This document shows, in pieces, positions 6,640 through 14,838 of a stretch of DNA of 33,541 bases. The stretch's first letter is position 1; each line of letters opens with the position of its first letter. The stretch lies in NCBI GenBank assembly GCA_947166155.1, contig CAMVDC010000010.1:1-33541 (forward strand), read 5' to 3'. A program made the translations under genes and the position numbers. The DNA comes from an uncultured Prevotellaceae bacterium (GTDB lineage: Bacteria; Bacteroidota; Bacteroidia; Bacteroidales; Bacteroidaceae). A model generated the notes under the pieces. The model was not told the origin of the DNA and ran no database searches. It saw only the letters and a list, made by a program, of their open reading frames with translations.

Positions 6640-7935
6640 ATGTACGGCATCATCGATTGCGACAACTGCTACGTATCATGCGAGCGAGTCTTCAGGCCCG
6701 ACCTGAAAGACAAGCCCGTAGTCGTGCTATCCAACAACGACGGCTGTGTCGTGGCACGTTCGAACGAAGCCAAACGCATGGGCATAAAAGCCGGGATGCC
6801 ATACTTTCAGTTGGCAGAACAATTTCCTAATCAGAAGATAGCAGTCTTCTCGAGCAACTACGAACTGTATGGCGAACTGACCAGCCGCGTGGTATCCATC
6901 ATCCGCAAAGAGGTCCCCGCATACTTCCGCTACAGCATCGACGAGTGTTTTGTATATCTCGACGGCATGGAACACATCGACCTGAAAACATGGGGCGAAG
7001 AACTGCACAAGAGGATAAAGCACGACGTGGGGATGCCCGTCAGCATCGGACTTGCCCCCACCAAAACACTGGCAAAGATGGCAAGCCACTTCGCCAAGAA
7101 ATACCAAGGCTACCGCCACTGCTGCATGATAAACTCCGACGAGCAACGAATCAAAGCACTGAAACTCTACCCCATCGACGAAGTATGGGGCATCGGCCGG
7201 CGCTATGCAGCACGACTTGAAGCCTTGGGAGTGAAGACCGCCCACGATTTCGCACAACATAGCCTGGCATGGGTACACACGACCTTCAACAACATAGTCA
7301 TCGAGCGCACCTGGCGCGAACTCAACGGCGAGGACTGCGTGCCAAACGAAGAAATGGCCAAGAAGAAGTCGATCTGCACCAGCCGCTCCTTCAACGGCAT
7401 GATAACCGACCTCGAAGCACTCCGCACACACGTCTCGAACTATGCCGCCCGATGTGCAGAGAAACTGCGTCAGCAAGGCACCGTGGCATCAATCGTGGGA
7501 GTATTTATCAACACCAACGCCTTCCGCGACGACCTGCCCCAGTATTGGAACTTCCACGAGGTAAGACTCACGACACCCACCAACTCAACCATCAACATCG
7601 TCAGGGCTGCCAACGATGCCCTTCAAAGGCTCTACCGCCAAGGCTATCACTACAAGAAAGCAGGCGTAATAGTCATGGGTATCGGGCCCAACAGCCCCAT
7701 CCAACAGGACTTGTTCGACATAAATGCCGAGCAGTTTGAGAAAATGCGCCGGCTGGATGCCGTCATCGACCGCATCAACAAGGTGAACGGCACAGAAACC
7801 ATAGTGCTCGGCAGTCAGCAATACACTCAGAAAGACGGCAAAGGGAAGGCCACAGTATTTGCAAATGCCATCAAGCATGATTACAGAAGCAAGAACCCCA
7901 CAACCCGATGGAGCGATATCATCGTGTTGAAATAG
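6640..7935 (+). CDS. umuC: UmuC, catalytic subunit of DNA polymerase V (Y family)
   Basis: A 431-residue error-prone polymerase that copies past DNA lesions. The catalytic carboxylates are Asp6 (MYGIIDCDNCYVSCE) and Asp101-Glu102 (RYSIDECFVYLDG), the same positions as in E. coli UmuC. The helix-hairpin-helix thumb region (ALKLYPIDEVWGIGRRYAARLEALG) and a C-terminal little-finger plus DUF4113-like end are present. The ORF track begins 15 codons early inside umuD; ATG 6640, five bases after the umuD stop, is the sensible start. The length is usual. No clamp-binding motif was assigned with confidence. Confidence 0.95.
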   Translation: MYGIIDCDNCYVSCERVFRPDLKDKPVVVLSNNDGCVVARSNEAKRMGIKAGMPYFQLAEQFPNQKIAVFSSNYELYGELTSRVVSIIRKEVPAYFRYSIDECFVYLDGMEHIDLKTWGEELHKRIKHDVGMPVSIGLAPTKTLAKMASHFAKKYQGYRHCCMINSDEQRIKALKLYPIDEVWGIGRRYAARLEALGVKTAHDFAQHSLAWVHTTFNNIVIERTWRELNGEDCVPNEEMAKKKSICTSRSFNGMITDLEALRTHVSNYAARCAEKLRQQGTVASIVGVFINTNAFRDDLPQYWNFHEVRLTTPTNSTINIVRAANDALQRLYRQGYHYKKAGVIVMGIGPNSPIQQDLFDINAEQFEKMRRLDAVIDRINKVNGTETIVLGSQQYTQKDGKGKATVFANAIKHDYRSKNPTTRWSDIIVLK

Positions 7936-7995
7936 ATATCATCGCAGTATAGATATTATCGTATAGCCATAATCATCGTATAGATATCATCATAT
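7933..7995. repeat. Degenerate TAGATATCATCG tandem repeats
   Basis: The gap between umuC and the next gene holds four imperfect copies of TAGATATCATCG, starting at 7933, 7950, 7964 and 7981. Spacings of 14 to 17 bases make it a weak, decayed repeat. No function is evident. Confidence 0.45.
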
Positions 7996-8010
7996 TGAAA
8001 TAAAAGAAAG

Positions 8011-8616
8011 ATGACAGCAACCCAACTCATACTCATATATCTTGTAGCCATCAACGTGATTACATTCTTCGTTTACGGTATCGACAAATGGAAAGCCAGG
8101 CGCTCGAAATGGCGGATACCCGAAGCCACGTTGCTGGGATTGGCCATCGTGGGAGGCAGCATCGGCGCATGGCTCGGCATGAAAACATGGCATCACAAGA
8201 CGAAGCACAAGAAATTCAAGTATGGCATTCCGCTGATACTCATTGTCCAGATAGCATTAGTCATCCTCTGTTCGTGCAGAACGCCAAAATCGGTCATAAA
8301 TCAAGCAGAGCAGCATTCCGCCACAGAGCAAGCCGATACAATCCCCGCCATGGCCGAGCATTCGCCCGACGTGTTTCTTGTGATGTACGATGTCGAAACA
8401 GGGAAAGAGCCACTGCTGAAAGCCATCAAAGACTACGGATGTGAAGTCGTCTATGACTACAAAATCATCAACGGCATGGCATTGAAGAAACCTCGAAGCA
8501 AATCGCTCGAAGCAACGATGCAACACTTCAGGCAAGTCAAAGGCGTACTGACCGTAGAATACGACCACATCACCCGCCTCACCGACCCAGTGAAACCACG
8601 GTTGGAAGTGAAATAA
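8011..8616 (+). CDS. DUF1294 membrane protein fused to an inhibitor-I9-like domain
   Basis: A 201-residue protein in two parts. Residues 1-90 match DUF1294: a first membrane helix, then VYGIDKWKARRSKWRIPE, a glycine-rich second helix (GLAIVGGSIGAWLGM), HHKTKHKKFKYG and a third helix ending LVILCSC. After a polar linker, residues of about 112-190 resemble the inhibitor I9 / subtilase propeptide fold: DVFLVMYDV, VVYDYKIINGMAL, then a helix and VKGVLTVEYDH. I9 domains are chaperones or inhibitors of subtilisin-like proteases, but none is encoded nearby. DUF1294 proteins are usually only about 90-140 residues and lack this tail. The topology would place the I9-like part outside the cytoplasm if the three helices hold. 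Function unknown. Confidence 0.75.
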   Translation: MTATQLILIYLVAINVITFFVYGIDKWKARRSKWRIPEATLLGLAIVGGSIGAWLGMKTWHHKTKHKKFKYGIPLILIVQIALVILCSCRTPKSVINQAEQHSATEQADTIPAMAEHSPDVFLVMYDVETGKEPLLKAIKDYGCEVVYDYKIINGMALKKPRSKSLEATMQHFRQVKGVLTVEYDHITRLTDPVKPRLEVK

Positions 8617-8661
8617 AGAAATGCTTTTTCGGCAGCTAAAAGTCTGATATATTGGAAATAA

Positions 8662-9423
8662 TTAATGACGGATAAAGACGCTTTGCAGGTATTTAATTGG
8701 ATATTTCATGCTTATCAGTGCCCAGTTGGTACGTATTCCGTTATTTCGACAAGCAATCATGTTTTCCTCCGCTCCGAGCATTCGGTTGCTCCAACTGCGA
8801 GTACTCGCACCACCCATACGCATAGTGACGAAATCGATATGCAGATACTTCATCGGCACGCGGTTTTTGTAGCCAAGCCGGGCTATCAACTCAAAGTCGG
8901 CTGATATACGCAACGAAGCATCATAATATCCAAATTTGTCGAATAACTCACGACGCACATATAATGAAGGATGTGGTGGAAGATAGCCTATGCGCACAAG
9001 CCACGGACGGAAGACACGACCAGAATAATAGCGCACGGTGTGGTTCTCGTTGCCAGCCCTGACAAAGTGGATGTCGCCATACACGGCTCCTGCATCAGCA
9101 GGGAATTCCTTGACCATGCGTTCAATCACGGTGTCGTTGGTCAGGAAGTCATCAGAATTGAGTATGCCGACCACATCGCCCGTTGCCATGTGAACACCTT
9201 TGTTCATCGCATCATATATGCCACGGTCTTTCTCCGACACCCATTTAAGTCGCCCTTTGAACAGTGGTTCGAAGCTCTTGATGACACCTACGGTTCCATC
9301 CTTCGACAGGCCGTCCACAACGATATATTCAATATCCTTGTAGGTCTGACGAAGCACCGATGTCATAGCATCGGCAAGCGTTTTCTCGCTATTGTATGCA
9401 ACCGTAATGATGGAGACTTTCAT
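8662..9423 (-). CDS. Family 2 glycosyltransferase
   Basis: A 253-residue GT-A fold enzyme, likely cytosolic or peripheral at the membrane, that transfers a sugar from a nucleotide sugar. KVSIITVAYNSEKTL is the typical N-terminal strand-loop, IEYIVVDGLSKDGT follows, and GILNSDDFL (Asp91-Asp92) is the metal-binding DXD-like motif. It resembles WcaA/colanic-acid type GT2 enzymes by the DRGIYDAMNKG motif. The ORF track starts 18 codons earlier, but a -7 box at 9448-9455 makes ATG 9423 the better start. It lies 2 kb from the exopolysaccharide cluster on the same strand, separated by a plus-strand gene. It might serve that pathway from its own promoter, but this is inference. Confidence 0.87.
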   Translation of the reverse strand: MKVSIITVAYNSEKTLADAMTSVLRQTYKDIEYIVVDGLSKDGTVGVIKSFEPLFKGRLKWVSEKDRGIYDAMNKGVHMATGDVVGILNSDDFLTNDTVIERMVKEFPADAGAVYGDIHFVRAGNENHTVRYYSGRVFRPWLVRIGYLPPHPSLYVRRELFDKFGYYDASLRISADFELIARLGYKNRVPMKYLHIDFVTMRMGGASTRSWSNRMLGAEENMIACRNNGIRTNWALISMKYPIKYLQSVFIRH

Positions 9424-9447
9424 GTCTGCATAGTTAAATTCCGAGTG

Positions 9448-9455
9448 CAAAGGTA
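9448..9455 (-). promoter_or_regulatory. Promoter -7 box for the GT2 gene
   Basis: The minus strand reads TACCTTTG, an exact TAnnTTTG match. The start would be near 9441, about 18 bases ahead of the ATG at 9423. Confidence 0.55.
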
Positions 9456-9461
9456 CAAAAT

Positions 9462-9486
9462 AATTGAGAATTGACAATCCTCAATT
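9462..9486. other. Inverted repeat between divergent promoters
   Basis: AATTGAGAATTG and CAATCCTCAATT form 12-base arms with one mismatch and a one-base centre. It lies between the GT2 and DUF4838 promoters and could be a protein-binding palindrome, but AT-rich intergenic DNA can give such pairs by chance. Confidence 0.35.
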
Positions 9487-9502
9487 GATAATTATTTGCA
9501 TA

Positions 9503-9527
9503 TTGACAACAAACAAAGCGACCTTTG
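9503..9527 (+). promoter_or_regulatory. Possible promoter for the DUF4838 gene
   Basis: TTG (9503-9505) and GACCTTTG (9520-9527) resemble -33 and -7 elements, with one departure from TAnnTTTG. The leader to ATG 9609 would be about 75 bases. Confidence 0.35.
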
Positions 9528-9608
9528 CTGTCGTAAGGGAAAACAAAAAGCAAGCAAGCTACAATAAAAAGATGAACAGTACGTTATAATAAATAAAAAA
9601 GAATTATT

Positions 9609-11312
9609 ATGACTCGAAGACTATCGTTGCTGGTACTTTCATTCCTATATGTTGTATCAGCCTATACCTACAACTATCTGTTCATCGACGGCAAGAGCGA
9701 GTATGCAATAGTTGTCGAAGCCGATGCCGCTCAGTCGGAACGCACCGCTGCTTACGAATTCCAAAGCTATGTGAAACAGATAAGCGGAGTTCAGCTTCCC
9801 ATCCTGAGCAGGGCAAGAGCAGCCGGCAATAGTGTGTATATCGGCTACAACTCAGAACTTAAGAGCCGCAACATAAGCCGACCGGCCGACGAAGACCAAA
9901 CATATACATACAGAACGATAGGCAACGACCTCTTCATCTACGGAGGACGACAACACGGCACCATGTATGGAGTGTTTGCATTTCTTGAAAGGGAATTAGG
10001 AGTGAGATGGTACACGCCCGAATTTACCAAAGTGCCACAAACGAAGCGATTCATGATGAAAGAATGGAACCACACGGAAAGCCCCGTCATCAAGTACAGA
10101 GTTGATTACTTCTACCAGACGGTAAAAGACAAAGCATGGACAGCCCACAACCTGCTCAACGCCAACAATACGATCTCAACCAGCAAGTATGGTCAGTTGT
10201 CGGCATGTTGGGGAATACACACGTTTGAGAAACTCATCCCTCCTGCCGACTATTTCAATACTCACCCCGAGTATTTCGGTGTTTATGAGGGCAAGCGTTC
10301 CAACAAGACACAACTGTGCCTCAGCAACAATGCAATGTGTCAGGAACTGATAAAGAACCTGAAGAAGGTCATAAACGAGCGTCCTGGTTTTTGGTGCTAC
10401 GACGTATCGCAAAACGACAACCGCTTTCCATGCGAATGTCCAAAGTGCGAATCGTTGGTCAAGACCTACGGCGGGCAATCGGGAGCCCTGCTGTGGTTTG
10501 TCAACAAGGTAGCTGCCGAGATAAAGAAAACCCACCCCGACATCTATATCAGCACCCTCGCCTACCGCTACACACGACAGGCACCAACCAGCACAATCAA
10601 GCCAGCCAACAACGTAGTCATAAGGCTCTGCGACATAGAATGCTGCATGGCCCACCCTCTTGACCAATGTCCGGAGAACAAAGCATTCCTGCACGACCTC
10701 GAGAACTGGAAACGTATTGCTCAGAACATCACAATATGGGATTACACCACGGGGTTCCATCACTACCTCATGCCGTTTCCAAACTTCGACGTACTGGGAC
10801 GTAATTATCATTTTCTCAGCAAATCCAACGTCATAGGAATCCTCGAACTGGGTTCCTGGAATGCTCAATGGAGCGAATGGAGCGAACTGAAGCAGTGGCT
10901 CATTGCAAAACTGCTTTGGAACCCACAGCAAAACACCGACTCGCTGGTCACCAGCTTTATCAACGACTACTACGGCAAAGCAGCGCCCTACGTAAGACAA
11001 TACTATGACCAGTGCCAGAAACTTATTACGCCAGAATCACACTTTACTGCAGGCATAGAGCATGATAACAAACTATACACAAACCGTTTCATATCCGACT
11101 CTGCCAAGCTACTGGAGAAAGCCCTCAAAGCATGTCGCGATGACGAGACACGCCGCCGCACCAACCGCCTTGCAGCACAAATCTACTATCTGCAATTAAG
11201 ACGTCAGACGACACGAGCCCTCACCAACAGCGCACGGCAGAAACTGAGAGGCATAGTGGAAACCGACAGCACAATATACAGAGAGCGCAATGGCAATATT
11301 AACGAATTGTAG
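9609..11312 (+). CDS. Secreted DUF4838 (alpha-glucuronidase-like) protein
   Basis: A 567-residue protein with an N-terminal signal peptide (MTRRLSLLVLSFLYVVSAYT). Residues of about 20-135 look like the GH67/GH20-type N-terminal domain (AAYEFQSYVKQISGVQLP; GTMYGVFAFLERELGVRWY). The DUF4838 core follows, with SQNDNRFPCECPKCE near residue 270 and IRLCDIECCMAHPLD near residue 340. DUF4838 proteins are found in glycan-degrading loci of Bacteroidota and are related in fold to alpha-glucuronidases, but no activity is established for most. There is no SusCD pair or other polysaccharide-utilisation gene next to it. Because it sits beside the exopolysaccharide cluster it could trim that polymer. That is inference from position only. 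Confidence 0.82.
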   Translation: MTRRLSLLVLSFLYVVSAYTYNYLFIDGKSEYAIVVEADAAQSERTAAYEFQSYVKQISGVQLPILSRARAAGNSVYIGYNSELKSRNISRPADEDQTYTYRTIGNDLFIYGGRQHGTMYGVFAFLERELGVRWYTPEFTKVPQTKRFMMKEWNHTESPVIKYRVDYFYQTVKDKAWTAHNLLNANNTISTSKYGQLSACWGIHTFEKLIPPADYFNTHPEYFGVYEGKRSNKTQLCLSNNAMCQELIKNLKKVINERPGFWCYDVSQNDNRFPCECPKCESLVKTYGGQSGALLWFVNKVAAEIKKTHPDIYISTLAYRYTRQAPTSTIKPANNVVIRLCDIECCMAHPLDQCPENKAFLHDLENWKRIAQNITIWDYTTGFHHYLMPFPNFDVLGRNYHFLSKSNVIGILELGSWNAQWSEWSELKQWLIAKLLWNPQQNTDSLVTSFINDYYGKAAPYVRQYYDQCQKLITPESHFTAGIEHDNKLYTNRFISDSAKLLEKALKACRDDETRRRTNRLAAQIYYLQLRRQTTRALTNSARQKLRGIVETDSTIYRERNGNINEL

Positions 11313-11379
11313 AAAGAGACATTAGAACAAAACTGAAAGCGGACTCTGATTAAAGCACAGAAAAAAGCGATGACTAAAA

Positions 11380-11419
11380 GATTAAGCGCATATACTATGA
11401 TGGGTATATGCGCTTAATC
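11380..11419 (-). terminator. Perfect 16-bp hairpin ending the exopolysaccharide operon
   Basis: GATTAAGCGCATATAC and GTATATGCGCTTAATC are exact reverse complements with an 8-base loop. Read on the minus strand, the stem is followed by TTTTAG. The licD stop codon (11397-11395) lies in the loop and its last codons form the 5' arm. This fits an intrinsic terminator for the cluster, and the stem may also block read-through from the plus-strand DUF4838 gene. Confidence 0.7.
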
Positions 11420-12087
11420 CATTTATCAAGGAAAGGTTTATCGGAACGACTTTGCAAGCGTTCCCTCAACCACTCAGGCAGCAAAACCTTGACATACTGC
11501 TTGGCTATTTCTTTTCTGACGACCCACGAGGGTTGATTATAATTGTTTGTTTGTATGGGTGTCTGCCAGTTGCTCCCGAAATAGAACTCGAAATACTCGA
11601 TATAATTCCTTGGTATCAGGAATTCTGATCCTTGGAAAGGATATGGTATCACATCATCGAGCCACTGGTTCTTGCATATGTCGCGGCAGCAGTATCTCAG
11701 TTGCTTGTCACCGGGGTATGGTTGGAAGAAGGAAAAATCTATGTATTCCCCCTTGCGTATTATTGACAGGAAACCTCGCCGTTCATAACGAGCCACCTCG
11801 AAGCCATGCTTGCGGAGCTCGAACAGGAGTGAAAGGAAAGCAGGCATATCTTCCTTCATCATTACGATGTCTATATCTTCGTCGTGAGCAATGAAATCGT
11901 GCTCACGCACTGCTCCCAACAACGTGCCAAAAAGCAGGATGAAGCGCAGGTGGTGCTCATCGAGCACGGACTTCAACAGCAATAGATTTTCTTTGGCTAT
12001 GGGCTTGCATATGGGTTTGAATCCTAAATAAATGGGCACGTACTTGTATTTGTATTTGCCAATGGGGGTGTCAATGTGTAGTATCAT
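11395..12087 (-). CDS. LicD family phosphotransferase
   Basis: A 230-residue protein with the LicD signature ILLFGTLLGAVREHDFIAHDEDIDIV (about residues 50-75), whose acidic residues sit in a nucleotidyltransferase-like active site. LicD-family enzymes attach phosphocholine or other phospho-groups (for example ribitol or glycerol phosphate) to surface glycans using a CDP-linked donor. No choline-uptake or CDP-choline synthesis genes are seen nearby, so the donor is unknown. The start overlaps the preceding glycosyltransferase stop by four bases (ATGA), so the two are coupled. The last codons and the stop are part of a terminator hairpin. This is the last gene of the cluster, probably adding the final decoration. 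Confidence 0.82.
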   Translation of the reverse strand: MILHIDTPIGKYKYKYVPIYLGFKPICKPIAKENLLLLKSVLDEHHLRFILLFGTLLGAVREHDFIAHDEDIDIVMMKEDMPAFLSLLFELRKHGFEVARYERRGFLSIIRKGEYIDFSFFQPYPGDKQLRYCCRDICKNQWLDDVIPYPFQGSEFLIPRNYIEYFEFYFGSNWQTPIQTNNYNQPSWVVRKEIAKQYVKVLLPEWLRERLQSRSDKPFLDKWIKRIYPS

Positions 12088-12995
12088 CTTATGTGTCGTT
12101 TCAAAAATTGTTTTAATCCGTATGGCATCATGCGTTTCAATGAGGCCTGCATGTTGTTGTCGGTTTTGAAAAAAGCACGATCGAAATCTGTATCCGGACA
12201 GATGTATGCAGGGTGTGACAAAGGGAATGAAAGGGGGTGGCTCTCTATATATGTGTTTGAAAGCGAGGTATGGGTGGCAAACTGGTCATTGCCTATATTG
12301 GAAATCAGATTCCGACAGGGGAAGATGCATAATTGATTTTGTGATGCCAGCGAGAAATACCACTGCCAATCCCATGCAGAGACACGTCCGAGCCGAATGG
12401 TTCTCAGCTGATATTTCCACCGACCGACCTCTTTCCCCTGGTAGCCTCGGTTTTTCAACACGCTATGCTCGCAGTCCTTGAGGAAATGCATGTCGATATC
12501 CATGTGTTTCCATGCTCGCCTCCATGTGGCCCAGCCCCAACATGCTGCATATTTTGAAAAACAATAGGAATATGGCATAGAGTAATGTGAAACCTGGTTT
12601 GTGCCTGCTATCATACCGATACGTTGGTCATCGTAATAAGTTTGGAGCAATTCTTCTGCATACACAAAAAAAGACGGGTCGGCAACACAATCATCCTCAA
12701 GTATGATGCCCATATCTTCGTTCTCAAACAGCCAACTGATTGCAGTATAGACACCAAGACCACATCCCAGGTTTTTTGTCTGGAATAATTGATGTACATC
12801 ACATTCCCAATCAATGGCACTTAGGATAGATTCACGTGTTGCGCGCACCAACTCGTCCTCATACTCTACTTCTGCTCTGGGACCATCGCTGGCTATATAT
12901 AATTTTGAAGGTTTGAGTTGCCTGATACGTTCGAACGACCGCATGGCAACATCTTTTCTTTTGAATATAATGAATAGTATTGGTATCTGATACAT
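12084..12995 (-). CDS. HlpA-like GT-A glycosyltransferase
   Basis: A 303-residue enzyme. IPILFIIFKRKDVAMRSFERI opens the fold, LFENEDMGIILEDDCVADPSFF carries the acidic metal-binding motif, and CWGWATWRRAWKHMD is the hallmark of proteins often labelled hemolytic protein HlpA or GNT-I-like nucleotide-sugar transferases. That label is historical and gives no evidence of haemolysis. Within this cluster it most likely adds one sugar to the repeat unit at the cytoplasmic face. It is coupled to licD by an ATGA overlap and starts 29 bp after the TupA-like gene. Donor and acceptor are unknown. Confidence 0.78.
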   Translation of the reverse strand: MYQIPILFIIFKRKDVAMRSFERIRQLKPSKLYIASDGPRAEVEYEDELVRATRESILSAIDWECDVHQLFQTKNLGCGLGVYTAISWLFENEDMGIILEDDCVADPSFFVYAEELLQTYYDDQRIGMIAGTNQVSHYSMPYSYCFSKYAACWGWATWRRAWKHMDIDMHFLKDCEHSVLKNRGYQGKEVGRWKYQLRTIRLGRVSAWDWQWYFSLASQNQLCIFPCRNLISNIGNDQFATHTSLSNTYIESHPLSFPLSHPAYICPDTDFDRAFFKTDNNMQASLKRMMPYGLKQFLKRHIR

Positions 12996-13024
12996 ATAAT
13001 GGAATTTACAAGAATCTCAGTTCA

Positions 13025-13960
13025 TTAATGCTGTTGAGGATTATCGGTTGGTAGTTTGGTCAAACGTCCGAGCATGAGCAAGAACTCATGGGTATAGAAC
13101 CCATTGACACCTGCCGACGATGTGAAGGTCATCTCACCGAAATATAGTTTTCCGTCAACCTCATAGAAGTCTACTCTCACTTGCGGAAATCCTTTCGACA
13201 GTTTCGCCGCAGCAAGGAGCATTTTATCAAGTGTCACAGGGCGGGGCAAGCGTTTGTCGGTGGGAATAAAGTGATAATAGTCTTCTGAGAATTCAGGGTG
13301 GGGATTCCAGTCTGTATCGTATGTTATCACCTCAACCGAGTCTGCTGTACGGTTCAGACAACACCAAATATATGCAGGCTTGCCATCAAACGACCAGACT
13401 TTGTAGTCAATAAGCGACGATGATGGTACTGGTTGCTTGGTCGCATCAAGCAACTGCTCTGCAATGATGCATGGTGGAATGGTTCGATAGTGTATCTCAC
13501 CCTTTTCGCGGCTATAATCATAGTGCAACCATTTGTCTATTTCTTTTGTCCAATATGCAGTATTGAGTTGTTCTTTGTTCTTACATATAAGTACTGATTT
13601 ACTTGCATTGTTGGTCTTCATCACAAACTGCTGTGGCAGAGCATCCCAGTCAATATCTGCACTTCGATCCCATTTCCCCAGTAGTGGTACAAGAATATCC
13701 TCCAATCCGCAATCGGCTACATATTTACGCACCCGATACTTATCTGCGAGCAGGGTCCACTGCGTCGTGTCGGTGTTGTATTTCAGCCAATTGATTTTCT
13801 CATCAATAGTCTTCGGATTTTTCCAGTCAATGTCAACACCATAGTGTTCTTTATATCGCATGGAAGACAGTTTCTTCGGAAAATATCGACCGAGAAACAA
13901 TTCATACCCGACTCTTAGCGGGTGGAAGTAGTGACGTATCTTACAATATATTTTGTTCAT
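13025..13960 (-). CDS. TupA-like ATP-grasp protein
   Basis: About 311 residues matching the TupA-like ATP-grasp family (PF14305). Typical motifs are KTIDEKINWLKYN, ADKYRVRKYV, LPQQFVMKTNNAS, the IDYKVWSFDGKPAYIW strand pair and QVRVDFYEVDGKLYFGEMTFTSSAG, which carries the metal-binding acidic residues. The founding protein, TupA, helps build teichuronopeptide. Relatives are common in capsule loci and may ligate amino acids or other groups to the glycan. The ORF track starts at 13966 (MEM); ATG 13960 overlaps the upstream stop as ATGA and is preferred. The reaction in this locus is unknown. Confidence 0.82.
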   Translation of the reverse strand: MNKIYCKIRHYFHPLRVGYELFLGRYFPKKLSSMRYKEHYGVDIDWKNPKTIDEKINWLKYNTDTTQWTLLADKYRVRKYVADCGLEDILVPLLGKWDRSADIDWDALPQQFVMKTNNASKSVLICKNKEQLNTAYWTKEIDKWLHYDYSREKGEIHYRTIPPCIIAEQLLDATKQPVPSSSLIDYKVWSFDGKPAYIWCCLNRTADSVEVITYDTDWNPHPEFSEDYYHFIPTDKRLPRPVTLDKMLLAAAKLSKGFPQVRVDFYEVDGKLYFGEMTFTSSAGVNGFYTHEFLLMLGRLTKLPTDNPQQH

Positions 13961-14835
13961 CTCCATACCATTTTTTTAAAGATTACAGATAGCCCTGAGA
14001 ACAAAGAATGAGTCCTTATGGCATATACCAATGCTTTCCAGAATGTTCGTGGTCCAATCTTCAGTCCTCTGATAACTTGTACAAGGATAGGACGCCGTTC
14101 GTAATTGCCGTCTGTACAAAACTGGTTGCAGCGAATCAGTACATCCAATGTGCTGAGATAGTTTCGCGGTGAAGTTCCCTTCAAGGCGACAAGGCTTCCA
14201 CTGCGTGTTGTTACCACATATAAATGTTCATCTACAACTTTTACCGCATTGTCATTTGCCCAGCAAGTGGCTTTTAAGACAAACATCATGTCGTTACTGG
14301 CATATGTTTCATCGAATGTTACACCACGTCCTTGTATATATGAACGTCGGAACATCTTGCTCCATGGTGAAGGAATTTTAAGTATAGCCTTCTTGACAGA
14401 TATCTCTCCCGACAAAGCATCATCAATAGCTTTGTTTAGGCGCAAATGTCTGTCGGATGGTGTATAATCGTCAGAGTTTACACTTTCGGTCTTGAATAAG
14501 ATAACATCTTCACTATCATCCCTATGTTTATACAACATATCAAAAGCGTCATCAACAAAGAAATCGTCGGCATCGGCAAAGACCAGCCACTTTCCGTCGG
14601 CATGTTGCATACCGACATTGCGTGCATGGCCGGCTCCACCACCTTGTTTGTCAAAGACACATTCGGTGTATTTGCGTTCCAGTCCCGGGAAATGGTCGAA
14701 GTCAACCTTGTCTGCTGAGCTGTTGTCATCAACAACAATGACCTGAACATCTGGCTCGTCAGGGATTGAATCAAGGCATCGTTGCAAAAGCTGCGGGATG
14801 TTGTGATGCGGAATTATGACTGAAAAAGTAATCAT
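13957..14835 (-). CDS. Family 2 glycosyltransferase (paralogue B)
   Basis: A 292-residue GT2 enzyme. FSVIIPHHNIPQLLQRC, VIVVDDNSS and LVFADADDFF (DXD region) form the nucleotide-sugar binding half. The first 93 residues differ from the upstream paralogue (14839-15732) at only three positions. The acceptor-binding C-terminal half is clearly divergent. They therefore probably use the same or similar donor but different acceptors or linkages. A run of 113 bp (14639-14751) is identical to 15536-15648, which points to recent gene conversion or unequal crossing-over. The gene follows the paralogue after three bases and overlaps the TupA-like gene. Confidence 0.88.
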   Translation of the reverse strand: MITFSVIIPHHNIPQLLQRCLDSIPDEPDVQVIVVDDNSSADKVDFDHFPGLERKYTECVFDKQGGGAGHARNVGMQHADGKWLVFADADDFFVDDAFDMLYKHRDDSEDVILFKTESVNSDDYTPSDRHLRLNKAIDDALSGEISVKKAILKIPSPWSKMFRRSYIQGRGVTFDETYASNDMMFVLKATCWANDNAVKVVDEHLYVVTTRSGSLVALKGTSPRNYLSTLDVLIRCNQFCTDGNYERRPILVQVIRGLKIGPRTFWKALVYAIRTHSLFSGLSVIFKKMVWR

Positions 14836-14838
14836 TGC

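Noticed and set aside
8617-8661. Possible bidirectional terminator between the convergent DUF1294-I9 and GT2 genes
   Set aside because: Only a weak CTTTT/AAAAG pairing is visible, which is not enough to call a hairpin terminator.
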